From Dastarcus helophoroides (Eukaryota > Arthropoda > Insecta > Coleoptera > Bothrideridae): a stretch of DNA of 64,000 nucleotides. Below, one piece after another: positions 45,401 through 57,328 of this stretch. The stretch lies in contig CM053326.1 in NCBI GenBank assembly GCA_028583605.1, forward strand, positions 16,170,639-16,234,638, written 5' to 3'. How positions within the stretch are numbered: position 1 is the stretch's first letter; each line of letters begins with the position of its first letter. Below the pieces are notes generated by a model. It did not search any database. It worked only from the letters and a program-made list of their open reading frames with translations, and had not been told where the DNA came from. The position numbers were made by a program, and so were the translations under genes.

Positions 45401-47330
45401 TTCGTGACGTCACAAAGCTTTGACTTTTTTTTGAAAAATTTCACCTTTTTAAAAGTTTCGAATATTTTCGAAAATTTAGATTTCAATAGATATTTTGTTG
45501 AAAAATTCGATTTTTGAAATATTTTGTCATTTTTTAATAATTTCGACATTTTTCAAGAAAATTTCATCATTTTCCTGTTTTAGTCCTTTTCTCGAAATTA
45601 AACTTTTTGTGAATATTAACTCTTTCTGAAAAATTTTCTTTTTTCAAAATTTCGATCCTTTTCTGAAAATTTTGAAAAGTAAATTTTTCAAAAAGAATAA
45701 ATATTCACAAGTTTAAATTTTGAGAAAAAGATTGACTCTTCTCTGAAAATTTTGACTTATCTGAAGAAAAAGTTCAAAATTTTGCTTTTTTTTAAAATTT
45801 TTACCTATCTAAGTGTTGATTTATTTTTGAAAATGTAGGCTCTTTTGAATTGATTTTTTTAGGATTTCGTTATATTTGCTGTTTGAAAATTCTCATTTTT
45901 TCCAAAATTTGGACTTTTTGAAATTTATGAACTCGTTTCAAAATTTCACTTTTTTCGAAATTTAAAATTGTTTGAAAATTTCGATATTTTTTTAAATCAA
46001 GTATAAAAAATTTTGGTTATTTCTAGAAATGTTGGCTTTGTTAGTTTTCAGCTGCTATTTCTTAAAATTTTAAGTTTTCTCACAACATTTTTTTGTTCAA
46101 AATTTGGAGTTTCTTCAAAATTCCAAATTTTTTTGAGATTTTCAACTGTTTTCTTAAACCGAAAAATTTTTTAATGTTGAATTTGTTGAAATTTTGAAAA
46201 TTTCGTCATTTTTAAAATTTTTTGAAAATGTCGACAATTTTTTTGAAAATGTTGCCTTTTTTGGAAATTTGACTTCTTGATTTATGAATTTCAAATATTT
46301 TTCAAAATTTCGTCTTATTTTCTAAAATTTAGATTTTTTTAAAAATTTCGTTTTTTTAAATCTCAATATATTTTGTTTCAAGTTTAAATTCGAAGTGTAG
46401 ACCGTTTTTTGGAAGTGCTATTTTAAAACTTGAATTATCCTAAAAATTTTCCCATTTTTGTCAAAATTTGTACTTACAAAAAGACCCTTATTTTAACTTA
46501 AATTTTTTAAACTTAAAAATTCGGGAATATTTTCTATAAATTTCAAGTTTATCGAAATTTCAACCTTTTGCAGAAACTTCCCAGTTTAAGTTGAAAAGTT
46601 TTATTTTTTTATAAAACTCAACGGTAATGTGAAAATTGAAGCTTAATTTTCAAATTTCAACTCTTTTTAAAATTACGATTTTTTTCGAAAATTTCGCCAC
46701 TTTTTTCAAATTTTAGAATTTCTAAGATTATCGATTTCTTCAATGTTCGAATCTTATTTAAAATATTGTTGCGCGTTATCGGTTCGAATTGTAACCACTT
46801 TACTTCCAAACTGATTTCGAAACACTACAATTATAATTCACTTAACTAACTGACCAACAAACTAAATCATTGTTTAATGAACTGACTTGTCAAATTTTAG
46901 GATAAATTGTCTTTTTTGAAAATGTCTGTCTTTTTCCAAAATTTTGCCTTTATTCCAAGTTTCGACTGTGAAAATATTATTTTTTCAATTTCTACTCTTT
47001 TTTTGAATATTATCGACTTTTTTAAAACTGTTTTTCAAACATTGACTTTTTTTTAAATTTCTTCTTTATTTGAAAATTTAGGTCTTCTATAAACTTTGTT
47101 ACCTTTTTTCATTTTTCATTTTCATTATTTTTTTAAATTTAGTTTTTCTATGTAATAGAAATTTCAATTGTTTAAAAATATTTTTGTTTTAATTTCGAGA
47201 TATGTTAATTATTCCAAATTTGTTAAAAAGCTTGAATTTTTGTCAAAATACATATAACATTTATAATACTTTGAATCTTCTGAATTGTTACATATTTTTG
47301 AAAATTTCGAGTTTTTTCTTAAAAACTTAT
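45400..47330 (-). repeat. strand-polar AT array
   Basis: Minus-polarity units (TTTTTTGAAAATTTCGAC). It abuts a plus-polarity array at about 47330, one of the clear polarity switches. Confidence 0.6.
46767..46885 (-). mobile_element. truncated LTR of family L1
   Basis: Read on the minus strand it ends CGATAACGCGCAACA and contains TTTGGAAGTAAAG and TTGTAGTGTTTCG, matching the 3' third of the LTRs at 14347 and 29741. The rest of the LTR is gone. An ATAT flanks its terminal side (46763-46766). Confidence 0.6.
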
Positions 47331-48752
47331 ATTTGCAGAAAATATGACGGGATTTCAAAAAAAGATGATTTTGAATGAAAAAGCCGAATTTTAGGGACAA
47401 CACTTATTCTAAGAGAAACGAACAAAATTTCAACAAAAACATAAATTTCAAGGAAAAAGTTGAAATTTCTAGAAACTAGAAATTCAGTCAAAAACTTTTT
47501 AGAAATTCAGATTCTAAAAGATCTAAATTTCTAGAAAAAAACCTAAAATGACTGGAATAAAAAAAAGGCAAAATTTCGAGAAAAACGCTCGAAATGAGGG
47601 TCGAATATTAAGAAAAAATTTGAAGTTTTCCGAAGAAAGTCAAATTTAAAAAGAAGTCGAATTTTATAATAAAGTGCAAATTTGAGAAAAAAAAACGAAT
47701 TTTGAAAAAATCCTCACAAATCACGAAAAAGACGTATTTGGAGCGAAAAGACGAAACTTCGAGAAAACAATTGAAATTTTCCACAGAAAGTAAAATTTTT
47801 AAAAAATAGTCAAATTGGAGAATAGTTGTCAATGAAAAGGATAAGGTTTGAAAAGAAAAATCGAAATTTTGAAAAAAAGATTAATTTCGAAGATAAGTTG
47901 ACATTTTTAGAACCATAATGGATATGATGTTGATATAAAAGCTTTGAGAAAAAGACGAATTTATAGGAAAAAAATCTACGTTTCCAAATAAAATTGAAAT
48001 TTCGAAAAAAAGACAACTTTTAAAGAAAAAGTTGCCTTTTCCAGAAATATTAAATACTGAATGAAAAGATAAATATGACCATTTCGAGAAAAAGTCAAAT
48101 TTTAAGCAAACGGTATAAATATCTGAAAGGGTTGATTCTAGCAGGTAAAAAATTTCAAAGAGGATTCAATGTTAAAAAAAAACAATAACGTTTCGAAAAA
48201 GACAAATTGAGAAACGAAATTTTGAGAGAAAGTCAAATTTTGAGAAAGAAATTTCAAAGAAATAGACGAAATCTAGTAGAATTAAAAATATCTCGGAGAC
48301 TTGAATTAAAAAAAAAATGGTCAAATTTTGAGAAAAATTTTAAATTTTCCGGTTGAATATATATATTCTCTGGTCTGCTTAAGTCAGAGGGAGACAAGGG
48401 CCCCACCATGATATCAGAAAATGTCCAATATTGAGATAAATATTAACATTTTGAGAAACAAGTTGGAATGTTCAGAAAATTGGACTTAAAAAATCTCGAA
48501 AACCTTGAAATTTCAATTCAATTCCAAAAATCATTTCAAAATTTTTACTTTTTTGATCAAAAAATCAACCAGATTTTGAGGAAAAAAACAAATTTTATTA
48601 ATTTTCAGAAATTCGGATTTTATAAAAGTGGAAATTTTTCAGAACAGGTCGAATTTTGAAAAAATGGAAGTTAGGAGGAAAAAAATTATTTTGAGATAAA
48701 AATTCAAAATTTTTCAGAGATCAGATTCTGATAAGAAAGAAGTTAAATTTTA
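47331..48752 (+). repeat. strand-polar AT array
   Basis: Plus-polarity units; a block CAGAAAATGTCCAATATTGA near 48415 corresponds to the blocks at 43320 and 16760. The LTR retrotransposon at 48757 is inserted at its end. Confidence 0.6.
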
Positions 48753-48756
48753 ATAA

Positions 48757-51700
48757 TGTAACAAGATGTGTTCACGATCTGCAGGGCACCGCAATAAAAT
48801 CCTTAGACCCAAAAGGAGGTAGAATCTATCAACAGCTGCTGAACGCGACGCTTCTCTAAAGACAATTTACTTTTAGTTAAATTCTATATTTTAAGTATTT
48901 AAGTGTAATGAATAAGTAGTGTTAATTTGCAAGAAGTTTTGCAGTTAATGATAACAATATTAACCACTCCTTTTACACTGGTGCCCGGACGTGTGGCCTG
49001 ATTTAAAACTAGTGTGTAGACTTTCAGACTATTTATTTTAAGAGGTAACTCGTAACTGTGTAGTAGATTTTCGCGTTTTCTTTGTTATTCGCATCGGACC
49101 ATTATCCATACTCGTTTTCGCGCAAAGTTCATGCACAGGTTACAGATGAAAACGCATTTACGTGGTCTTTCTATGCTTCTTGAAAGTGCTGCTGCTACGT
49201 GGTGACAAGGCGTAAAAAGGACTACTTCGGAACTGGAATAGTGCGATCAAGTTACTTAAAGACACTTATTCGAATACGTTACCACCGCATTTGATTTATC
49301 TAGAAATCTTTTCGCGCGAATGAAGTGTCGATGAAAGTACTACTTTTTGTGTCGCGTATACGTGCCTTAATGTACGAAGCTTTTCCTATGATTTGCCTGT
49401 TGAAGCCCAATTGGATATGCTATATGGTCTGCTACACAGGAAAATTTGCAAACGTCTGCTTAGAGACAATTTTCAGGATTTTCAGGTGCTTTTTAAGAAA
49501 TCTCGCGACATTAAGAGATCACTCAAAGAACTGACAGACCCGCACGAATCCAATGGAATTTCTGCCCACTCCGAAATTAGGCCACAGGATAAAAAAGGTG
49601 ATTCCAAGAAAACTCGTCCTAGATGTATTTATAGCAAAAATGTTGGCCAAGAAGAATGAAAATACTTCGATATCGAATTCTACTTCACAAGCAAAGCCCT
49701 CGACGTCGAATGAATTTTTGTCTCAGGTTCCCTCCAACAAACTTGTTTATTATGGTTGCAATACCCTTCGTTCGAAATGTCCAAATTGTCAAAGAAACTC
49801 CAATTCTCGTTCTGTTTCACCTAGAGAAATAAAATCTCTCGGCTTTTACCAACAACTTTGACTTGTACAAAGTCTGAATCTCTTTCTAGACCACCACAGT
49901 ATTGCTGGTAATACTTTGTACGATCTTTTAAAACAAAAAGGCTATACCTTTAAAGAATCACAGTTTCATTTATCCTATGCAGATGGTGTGGTTTACAAGC
50001 AAAAGGTGTTAACTACAAATGTTGATATTTGCATTAGAGATCGAGTCGTTCCTTTCCAATTTACTATTTTGCCTCATTTGCATAATAATCACACTCTTAG
50101 GTGTCAATTTCTCAATAAAGGCTAAAATAGTCTTAAATATTGGTTCTTCAGTGATGAACCCGATAAGTGTTATTCTTTTTATAGTGAATGTTGTATTCCC
50201 CAAATGTGCAACTTTTTCAGTTAGGTAAACATTCCCTTCGCAGTGATGAAGGTGTGTCCTTGGATTCGTCTCAGAGAAACCCTCTGTAAATATGCAACTG
50301 TTTCTGAACCTAGTGGTGATCCCACGGATTTTGTTGTTCATAAAATTAAGACAGATGACCACAAGCCAATTGCTGCTCCACCTCATCCACTAAGCAAGAC
50401 AAAAATGGATTTTCTGAAAGAAGAACTAGATAGACTGCTATCAAAAAATATTATCGAAGAATGTGAATCGCTTTAGGCTGCCCTTGTTGTACTCGTACTA
50501 AAGAATGCTGGAAAGCTAAGATTATGTGTCGATTATCGACGTTTCACGTCGATAGCGTTTAGACGCTATCACAGTATCTGATACTTATCCAATGCCAAAA
50601 ATTGATGATTTGCTACAGATAGCGAAAAGAACAAGTTTCATATCGACAATAGATCTTCATTCTGGATTCTGACAGGTTCCTGTTGTTCCGGAAGACAAGG
50701 ACAAAACGTATTTATTGTCTTCTTTCGGAACTTTTCGATTTAACCGTATACCTTTCGGGATGAAAAACTCTCCGCGCGGGACTCGGTGACAGAGCTGTGT
50801 TTGCATATCTGAATAACATTTTAGTGGTGATGTCAGAGTCATCTGAGCATCACATTGATGATTTAAAGGCAGTGTTTGATAGATTCTTAGTATTCATTCT
50901 TCGCGCTCGTAGAGATAAGTGTATTTTTGTCAGAGGTTACTTAAAATATCTCGGGATCTTATAACTCCAAATGGTATTCAGGCTGATCCAGATAAAGTGT
51001 TACCCATTCAAAACCTAAACCTACCTACGAGTGTAAAACATGTCCAAAGTTTTGTTCAAACATGTTCCTGGCAGCGAAAATTTATACCAAACTTTGCTGC
51101 AATTTCAAGGCCTCTAACAAATCTTTTGTCGAATATGCAAGTAGGTTACTCTCTACTTCCGAAATAAATTATTCGGTCACTTTGTGTTGTATGGGCATGC
51201 ACAGAAAAGTTCAGAACTTATCTTGAAGGTACCGTTTCAATAGTTGTTCTCACTTAAGACGCCATCTGGACGTTTAACTCGATGGGCTTTAAGACTACAA
51301 GGAATGAACATGAAAGTCATTTACACTCCTAAAAAAATGAATGTTCTTACATATGTTCTTTCGAGGTCTGTTTGTGTACATCCTGATGAGAAATAATTTT
51401 TTATCAAGGATGAGATCACCACTCTCAAGCCGGTAGAGGAAAAAAGGAAACGTGGAAGACTCAAGAAGAAGATGTAGTTTTGTCCTGTACAACGACGGGA
51501 TCCGTTTTCGTTGTTCAGAGGGGGAGAATATAATAAGAAGTGTTCACGATCTGCAGGGAACTACAATAAAACCTTTAGACCCAAAAGTGGTAGTCTATTG
51601 TCTATCAACGGTTGCTGAACGCGACGCTTCTCTAAAGACAATTTACTTTTACCATAGTTAAATTCTATATTTTAAGTATTTAAGTGTAGTGAATAAATAG

Positions 51701-51789
51701 TGTTAGTTTGCAAGAAGTTTTGATAATTATCAACGCCCCCACAACCAAAAAGGCAGTTACTGATAACAATATTAACCACCCCTTTTACA
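48757..51789 (+). mobile_element. Ty3/gypsy LTR retrotransposon with both LTRs, inactive
   Basis: The 5' LTR 48757-48977 and 3' LTR 51529-51789 share TGTTCACGATCTGCAGGG, GAACGCGACGCTTCTCTAAA and GATAACAATATTAACCAC. They are flanked by ATAA (48753-48756 and 51790-51793). The 3' LTR has about 35 extra bases. A primer site starting TGGTGCCCGG follows the 5' LTR by one base, and a purine tract GAGGGGGAGAA precedes the 3' LTR. Inside: gag debris (LYGLLHRKICKRLLRDNF, CNTLRSKCPNCQ), then reverse transcriptase pieces (PPHPLSKTKMDFLKEELD, LRLCVDYRR, SFISTIDLHSGF, FGTFRFNRIPFGM) and LKYLGI. The YxDD site reads YLNN and there are many stops. RNase H and integrase are essentially missing, explaining the 3-kb length. 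Confidence 0.88.
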
Positions 51790-51793
51790 ATAA

Positions 51794-52334
51794 TGAATGC
51801 GAAATTTTAAAATAAGAAATAAATTTTGCAAAAAAAATAGAATTTTCAACTAAAAATTGTACTCATCTAGTTGAATATAAATTTTCGATCGACTGCTTTA
51901 ACTAACGCTTAGTAAGAATTCACTTATTAAGTACCCATCTAAAAATTTTATAAATATATCAAAAATATGCATGATCATTAAATTCCAAGTGAAATATGTA
52001 GTAACCGGTGAAAATGGGTTAAATATGCGTTTGCATATGCAGATGCATATAATCCGGTCTTTAGCTATTAGTATCTTTATTTCGTAATGTTATAATTTAA
52101 AATTTTATTGTGATTACTTTCTGAATATTTTCTTAAATCGCGGATAGGTAAAAATTCTTTGCGGACTGGTCAAAATTTCTCTGCGGACCGGCACCGGTGC
52201 GTAGGATCAGTGGTTGAAAAACACTGTAGATATTTTTTTAGTATTTCTCACGCCTAGAATTTCTACATCCCGCAATCAATGCTTTTGTTTCTTCTTTCAT
52301 ACACTGAATTTTTAATCACATAATTTATTTGTAG
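51794..52334. other. spacer before the first recognised LARGE exon
   Basis: AT-rich, presumably intron. GGCACCGGTGCGTAGGATCAGTGGTTGAAAAAC near 52190 is a typical insect repeat end, given here only by position. No upstream exon recognised. Confidence 0.4.
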
Positions 52335-55300
52335 TATTAAGAGAAACCAGAAAAGCGTTGAGTTTTAAAAATGTGCCTAAAGACAAATTGGAACATCCAA
52401 CCAAAAATGCTGAAAGTCAAAATCGAGCAACAAATTTTGTCGAGAGATGTGAAGTTATACACTTAGGAGTTGTGGTGGCAGGCCACAGATCGATTTTATA
52501 TTTTTATACTTTATTAAAATCTCTATATTTTTATAGAAATAATCCACTTCATTTTCACATAATTGTTAATAAATTATCAAAGAAGATTATTTCTTCACTT
52601 ACCGAATCCTGGAGGGTACCCCAAGGTAAACTGTGCGAAAACTTGTAACTTTATCTAGATTCTTGCTTATTACAGTTAACGTTACCTTTTATGAACTTGA
52701 TAAATACATAGCAGATGTCAAGGTGGATTCCAAATGGCCATTATTCTGGTATTTTTGGCCTTGTGAAGTTGTTGTTTCCCAAAATAGTACCGCTAAATGT
52801 GACTGATCGAATTATAATTTTGGATACGGATTTAACGTTTATGAGCGATGTTTACGATCTCTGGTGCTTCTTTAAAGCTTTTAACAGTTCACAAGTAGGT
52901 ATATTAAATATGTTCTACAATTGTCATTTACATCTCACTTTAGGCAATTGGAATTATTGAAAACCAAAGCGACTATTATCTGGGAAAATCGTTTAAGAAA
53001 AATCCGTGGCCTGCTTTTGGCAGAGGGTAAGAAACTGATTAAATGTTGATAGATTTTTATTGGTTATGTTCTAGATATAATACTGGTGTTTTACTTTATA
53101 ATTTGGATAAACTGAACAAATTAGATTGGACAAAGTTATGGACTAAAGTAACTAAGGAAACCGCGATAATTTACGGAGCTACTCGTTTGGGTGATCAGGA
53201 TGTTGTCAATGCAGTGCTGAAATTAAATACTCAGATTATTTTTGAAGTGCCGTGCTATTGGAATACACAGTTAAGCGATCATACAAACAGTTATGAATGT
53301 TATCAAACGCATCCAGTTAAGGTAATGTGCTGTGTTTGTGTTTATTGAGGGAACAGTTCTTGAGTTAAGTACTTGAGTAGTACCTAAGTTCGCATGAAAC
53401 TATTTGTTTGAAATTAGTTTTACTGTTATCTGTTGAAGCGATGCCATTATTTATAGAAGACTATGTAAATAAGTAGTCGTGGTAAGGATTATACAGGGTG
53501 AACTAAATTTGATTTCCACCACAGGGATCTTGGAAACAGTTAGAAATACAAAGAAGCTTAAATGGACAGTGTAGTGCCAAGTTTTATGCATCACAATATT
53601 CAATTGAATAAACAATTAAATTCCAATTTGTCTCGATTTTATTTAGAAAAAAACTTAAAATCGCCATTTTTAATAATCATCAGCTGTAATTTGTTTATTT
53701 GAAATCCGATCGAAAATACCTTTTGTTGTTTTTAAGGACCTTTTCATTGGTGTACGTTAATTTTTTCTGAAATAAACTGTTTCCAAGAAAATATCAACTT
53801 TATTATTTCTTATGGAAGACATATTGAAATTTTGAAAAAAAAACCGAATTTTGTGAAACAAGGCCAACTTTGTAGAAAATAAATAAAAGTTTAAATGTTT
53901 AGCAAAAGTTTATTTTGGGGAAATGCCGACAGTTCTAGAAAAAAGTTGCAATTTAAAACAAAGTCGAAAAAATGTAATTTTGGAAAAAAGTGAAATTTAA
54001 AAATAGATCTGAATTTCGAAAAAAGAAAACTGAAAAATAGTTCGAAATCTTCAAAAACCATTTTACTTAACATCTCCAGTTACTTGAAATTTTTACTTTT
54101 CTTATTAAAAAATCGACAAAAGATGAGAGAGAAATAAATTTGACCTTTCAGTAAGTCGAATTAGAAAAAAATAAACATTTTCACAAATTGTCGAGTTTTG
54201 AGAAGGGAAGATTTGGGAACAAAACAGATATGAAAAAAGAAGACTGATATAGGAAAGAGTTAAAAAATTCGAAATTACGAAAAAGAAAAGGCAAAATTTG
54301 AAGCAAAGGTCTAAATTTGAGAAATAAAAGGTCTTTTGGGCTGAATATATCTTCAATTGACTACATAAATCAAAGAGGTCTCGCCCTGTCCCATATGGGA
54401 CATCTATCTCTCATATGTCTGTCCCGAATTTGTAGCTCTTTGGAATTCACAAAATCAGTGTTTTTATTGCGGCCGGCTCTTTCGGTTTAAAAGTTTGCCG
54501 ACTCCTGGTTTTATGGTCTAGGGAGACCCGTTCCATTATAGATCTCTTTTCGTCTCAGTTGTGCACTTATTACCATCTATTTTTTCATCGCAAAACTTAT
54601 TATTCTTTCTCCATTGTTGTTTATTTCTTTATGTTTTCCTGCAACCGCTATGTAAATTTCTTCGTTACCAACTTTCGCATTAACATCTCCCATTATAATC
54701 TTGATGTTTCTTTTTGACAATTTTTCATATTCGTAATCTAGACTTTGGTAAAATTGATTCTTTGCTATTGTCTTCCACGTCTTCTATCGGGGCATGCACA
54801 TTTACAATGTTAATATTTCTTTATTGTCCTTTTATCCTAATAATGCATAACCGCTTTGATATCTGTTTAAAAGATAGCACTTTGCGTCTCCTTTTTTCTG
54901 TACTATAAAGCCCACAGAAGAGCGATTCACCTAATTGAAGAGCACATGCAAGTAAGATGCTGGCAGGAACTAACAGTATTGATCCCCCCAATGGTAAGAT
55001 TTTTGAGAACACAGGATAGTCGAAGACAGCAAATTCCTGTGGGGTCCAGCTTAACAAACTGAGGTGTTCTGTTTATGGAGACTTTTTCTATAACATTTCC
55101 AAGCTATGGAATTAGTTACCGAACGAAATTTTCCCCAAAAATTACAACCTATTCTTGTTGAAGAAGGCAGTTCATCACCATCTCTCCTTGTTTTGTCATC
55201 CTACTCGCAGTGCTCTAAAGGCATAATGGGGTTGCCCTTTGCGAGTGGATGAACTTAAAAAAAATATGCATTTGTCTTCATTTTGTTCTACATCTCTTTT

Positions 55301-57328
55301 GGGGATCTTGTCGTTTTTTTTTTGCTTTGCTTGAAGCATTTTTCTTCTTCCTCATCTCGTTGACTTTTTTTGGTAGCCTTATCAGCAGTATTATCGCCAC
55401 TCTCCATGTTATCACTTGGCAAAGTCGCTGCTCTCTGCAGCCGGTTCCGTTTCTTACTTTACTTTTATCTTCTTGATAAATGATAACCTGCGGCTCTCGC
55501 TTCTTTTATATAATTTAGATCGATAAAATCTAATATTTGTTTATTTCTTACTCTCACTTTTATTTTTTTTTTAAGTTTTTACTTTCACACAACACCTTTT
55601 TCTTTATGTAAACTTCTGACAACTTTCTTCAGTAGTTTATTCACTGCAACTCGCGTTTTCATAGGCTTATTATAGGCGAGCTCCATTTCCAAGTTATTTA
55701 TTATTTATTACAAAAGAAAATCGTTAAATATTGTGTGCCAAAACTTTTGAGACGTACGTTAGTATAAACAGTTATGTAGTATCGACTACTGCACAATTAT
55801 TTGACTTAAGCTCCAAGATTTTCCTTCAATATACGCTGTTATGATTTAGCACGAATCATTATTGATTCTTACAATCCTTGTAGGTAATTCATTGGAATTC
55901 TCCTAAAAAAATTCATGTGGAAAATAAAGACTCGGCATATTTTAAAAATTTGTATCAGACATTTTTCGAAATGGACGGAGGTTTACTGAAAGAACAACTA
56001 AACATCTGCTTTGCAGCTAAACAAAATGATGACGTAATTTCTTTATTCTGTTTTAATATAAATTCATATAACTTGCTTATTTGCATAGGTCGATCTTCCA
56101 CATATTTGCAGAGATTTTGATAAAGTAAAGGGAAAACACTTCAGAACCATTTTATTTCTAAAAGATTATACATACTCACCTTTACAGTATGATGTTACAC
56201 TTGTGGTTCAAACTTCATATGGTCGATTACAGCTTTTAGAAGAACTGGCAAAATTTTGGGAAGGTAACATTTTTATATTGATATATTATTATTATAATAT
56301 AATGTAATTTTTTTGCTGATAGGTCCAATAGGAGTCGCTATTTATTTAACGGATTCAGAACTACCTGGTTGTATAAAATTTATAGAACAATCAGAAATCT
56401 TACAAGAACGTCTTAATATTGCCATTCATTTAGTGTTTAAAGATGGTGTAAGTTACATAAAAAAACGCTGCCTTTATTTTAGCCATTTGTTTTACAGGAC
56501 CTATACCCTATAAACTTGTTAAGGAACATAGCAATGGAAAATGTAAACACGTCATATATATTTTTAATGGACATAGATTTTGTTCCAATGCGTGGATTGT
56601 ATAGTTATATCAAAACCATGCTTAAGGAAAATAGAAATTTAAAAAATAAAGTACGCAAAAGAAGCACAATTAACCCTGTCTTTACATCGCCTTGCGTTCT
56701 AAGTTAAATATATTTTAGGCACTTGTCATACCAGCCTTTGAAACTCAAAAATATAGGACCAACATACCTCGAAGTAAGAAACAACTTTTGAAAATGTGGG
56801 ACTCCAAGGCGGTACTTCCGTTTAGATTTGATATTTGGTATGCGGGACATTCACCGACAAACTATGCGAAATGGAGAACGTCGGATGCTCCATACAAGGT
56901 TTTATGCCATTTTTTTTTTCATTTTTATACTATTCCAGATTTTAATTACAGGTACAATGGAAGCTTGACTATGAACCTTATATTGTTGTTTCTTTAAATG
57001 TTACCCCATATGACACTGCATTTGTTGGATTCGGTTGGAATAAGGTTTCTCATATTATGGAACTGGAAGCGCAACGCTATGAATTTATCGTTCTACCTAA
57101 TGCTTTTATAATTCATAGACCTCATGCGCCGAGTTATGACATCTCAAAATTTCGATCATCTCGTGAATATAGACTGTTAAGTGGCATGAAGCGCAAATTG
57201 GGTTTATTAATATTAATCTGTCTTATTTTAGGTGTTTGCAAAGGTTGAAAGATGAATTTATTCAAAAATTGTATGTCAAATATGGACGAAATTTTTATAA
57301 TAACTCATTACATATTTATGAACCATAA
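52335..57328 (+). CDS. LARGE1: LARGE-type xylosyl/glucuronyltransferase, eleven exons, 5' incomplete, one frameshift
   Basis: LARGE is a Golgi enzyme that adds xylose-glucuronic acid repeats to dystroglycan. Exons: 52335-52625, 52676-52894, 52944-53026, 53075-53321, 55884-56033, 56089-56263, 56323-56447, 56498-56650, 56719-56898, 56952-57175, 57232-57328; all have GT-AG borders and matching phases. The 646 residues cover both catalytic domains. The first (from LGVVVAGH, residue 43) has Asp-Thr-Asp at 146-148 (ILDTDLTF), then QLSDHT and VIHWNSPKK. The second has Asp-Ile-Asp at 454-456 (LMDIDFVPM), then [28 protein letters not shown] and [20 protein letters not shown]. The membrane anchor and stem are missing; exon 1 here starts mid-codon. 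One extra base at 52720-52723 breaks the frame before WIPNGHYSG. Everything else is intact, so an assembly error is as likely as a pseudogene. The orthologue number (1 or 2) is not resolved. Confidence 0.88.
53490..53840 (-). repeat. dispersed repeat in LARGE intron, partner of 19111-19425 and 18212-18300
   Basis: Starts TACAGGGTGAACTAAATTTG and contains CCTTTTCATTGGTGTACGTT and AACTGTTTCCAAGAAAATAT. It aligns in reverse to the repeat at 19111 and to the tip of the fold-back element at 18212. Confidence 0.65.
53841..54360 (+). repeat. AT array in LARGE intron
   Basis: Short plus-polarity array of the AAATTT/GAAAAAAG type. Confidence 0.5.
54520..54905 (-). pseudogene. RTE-like endonuclease fragment
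   Basis: The minus strand gives [27 protein letters not shown], then (frame shifted) [36 protein letters not shown]. This is the NVHAP / GDxNAKVG / NxNGxRLxxFA pattern of RTE-type non-LTR endonucleases, often mis-annotated in insects as craniofacial development protein 2. No reverse transcriptase follows. It meets the next fragment head to head. Confidence 0.7.
54915..55262 (+). mobile_element. 3' fragment of the Jockey/CR1-like element
   Basis: Matches 28190-28615: GAAGAGCGATTC, GATGCTGGCAGGAACTAA, ATTTTCCCCAAAAATTACAA and CAGTTCATC are shared. About 60 bp between the LI(E)D and GRCSQEL-coding parts have been deleted, and frameshifts are present. Dead 5'-truncated copy. Confidence 0.75.
55263..55883. 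other. remaining LARGE intron 4, no gene seen
   Basis: T-rich sequence between the non-LTR fragments and the exon at 55884. Confidence 0.4.

Noticed and set aside
55249..55476. 75-codon hydrophobic frame in a LARGE intron
   Set aside because: T-rich sequence at the end of a non-LTR fragment; Phe/Leu runs reflect composition.
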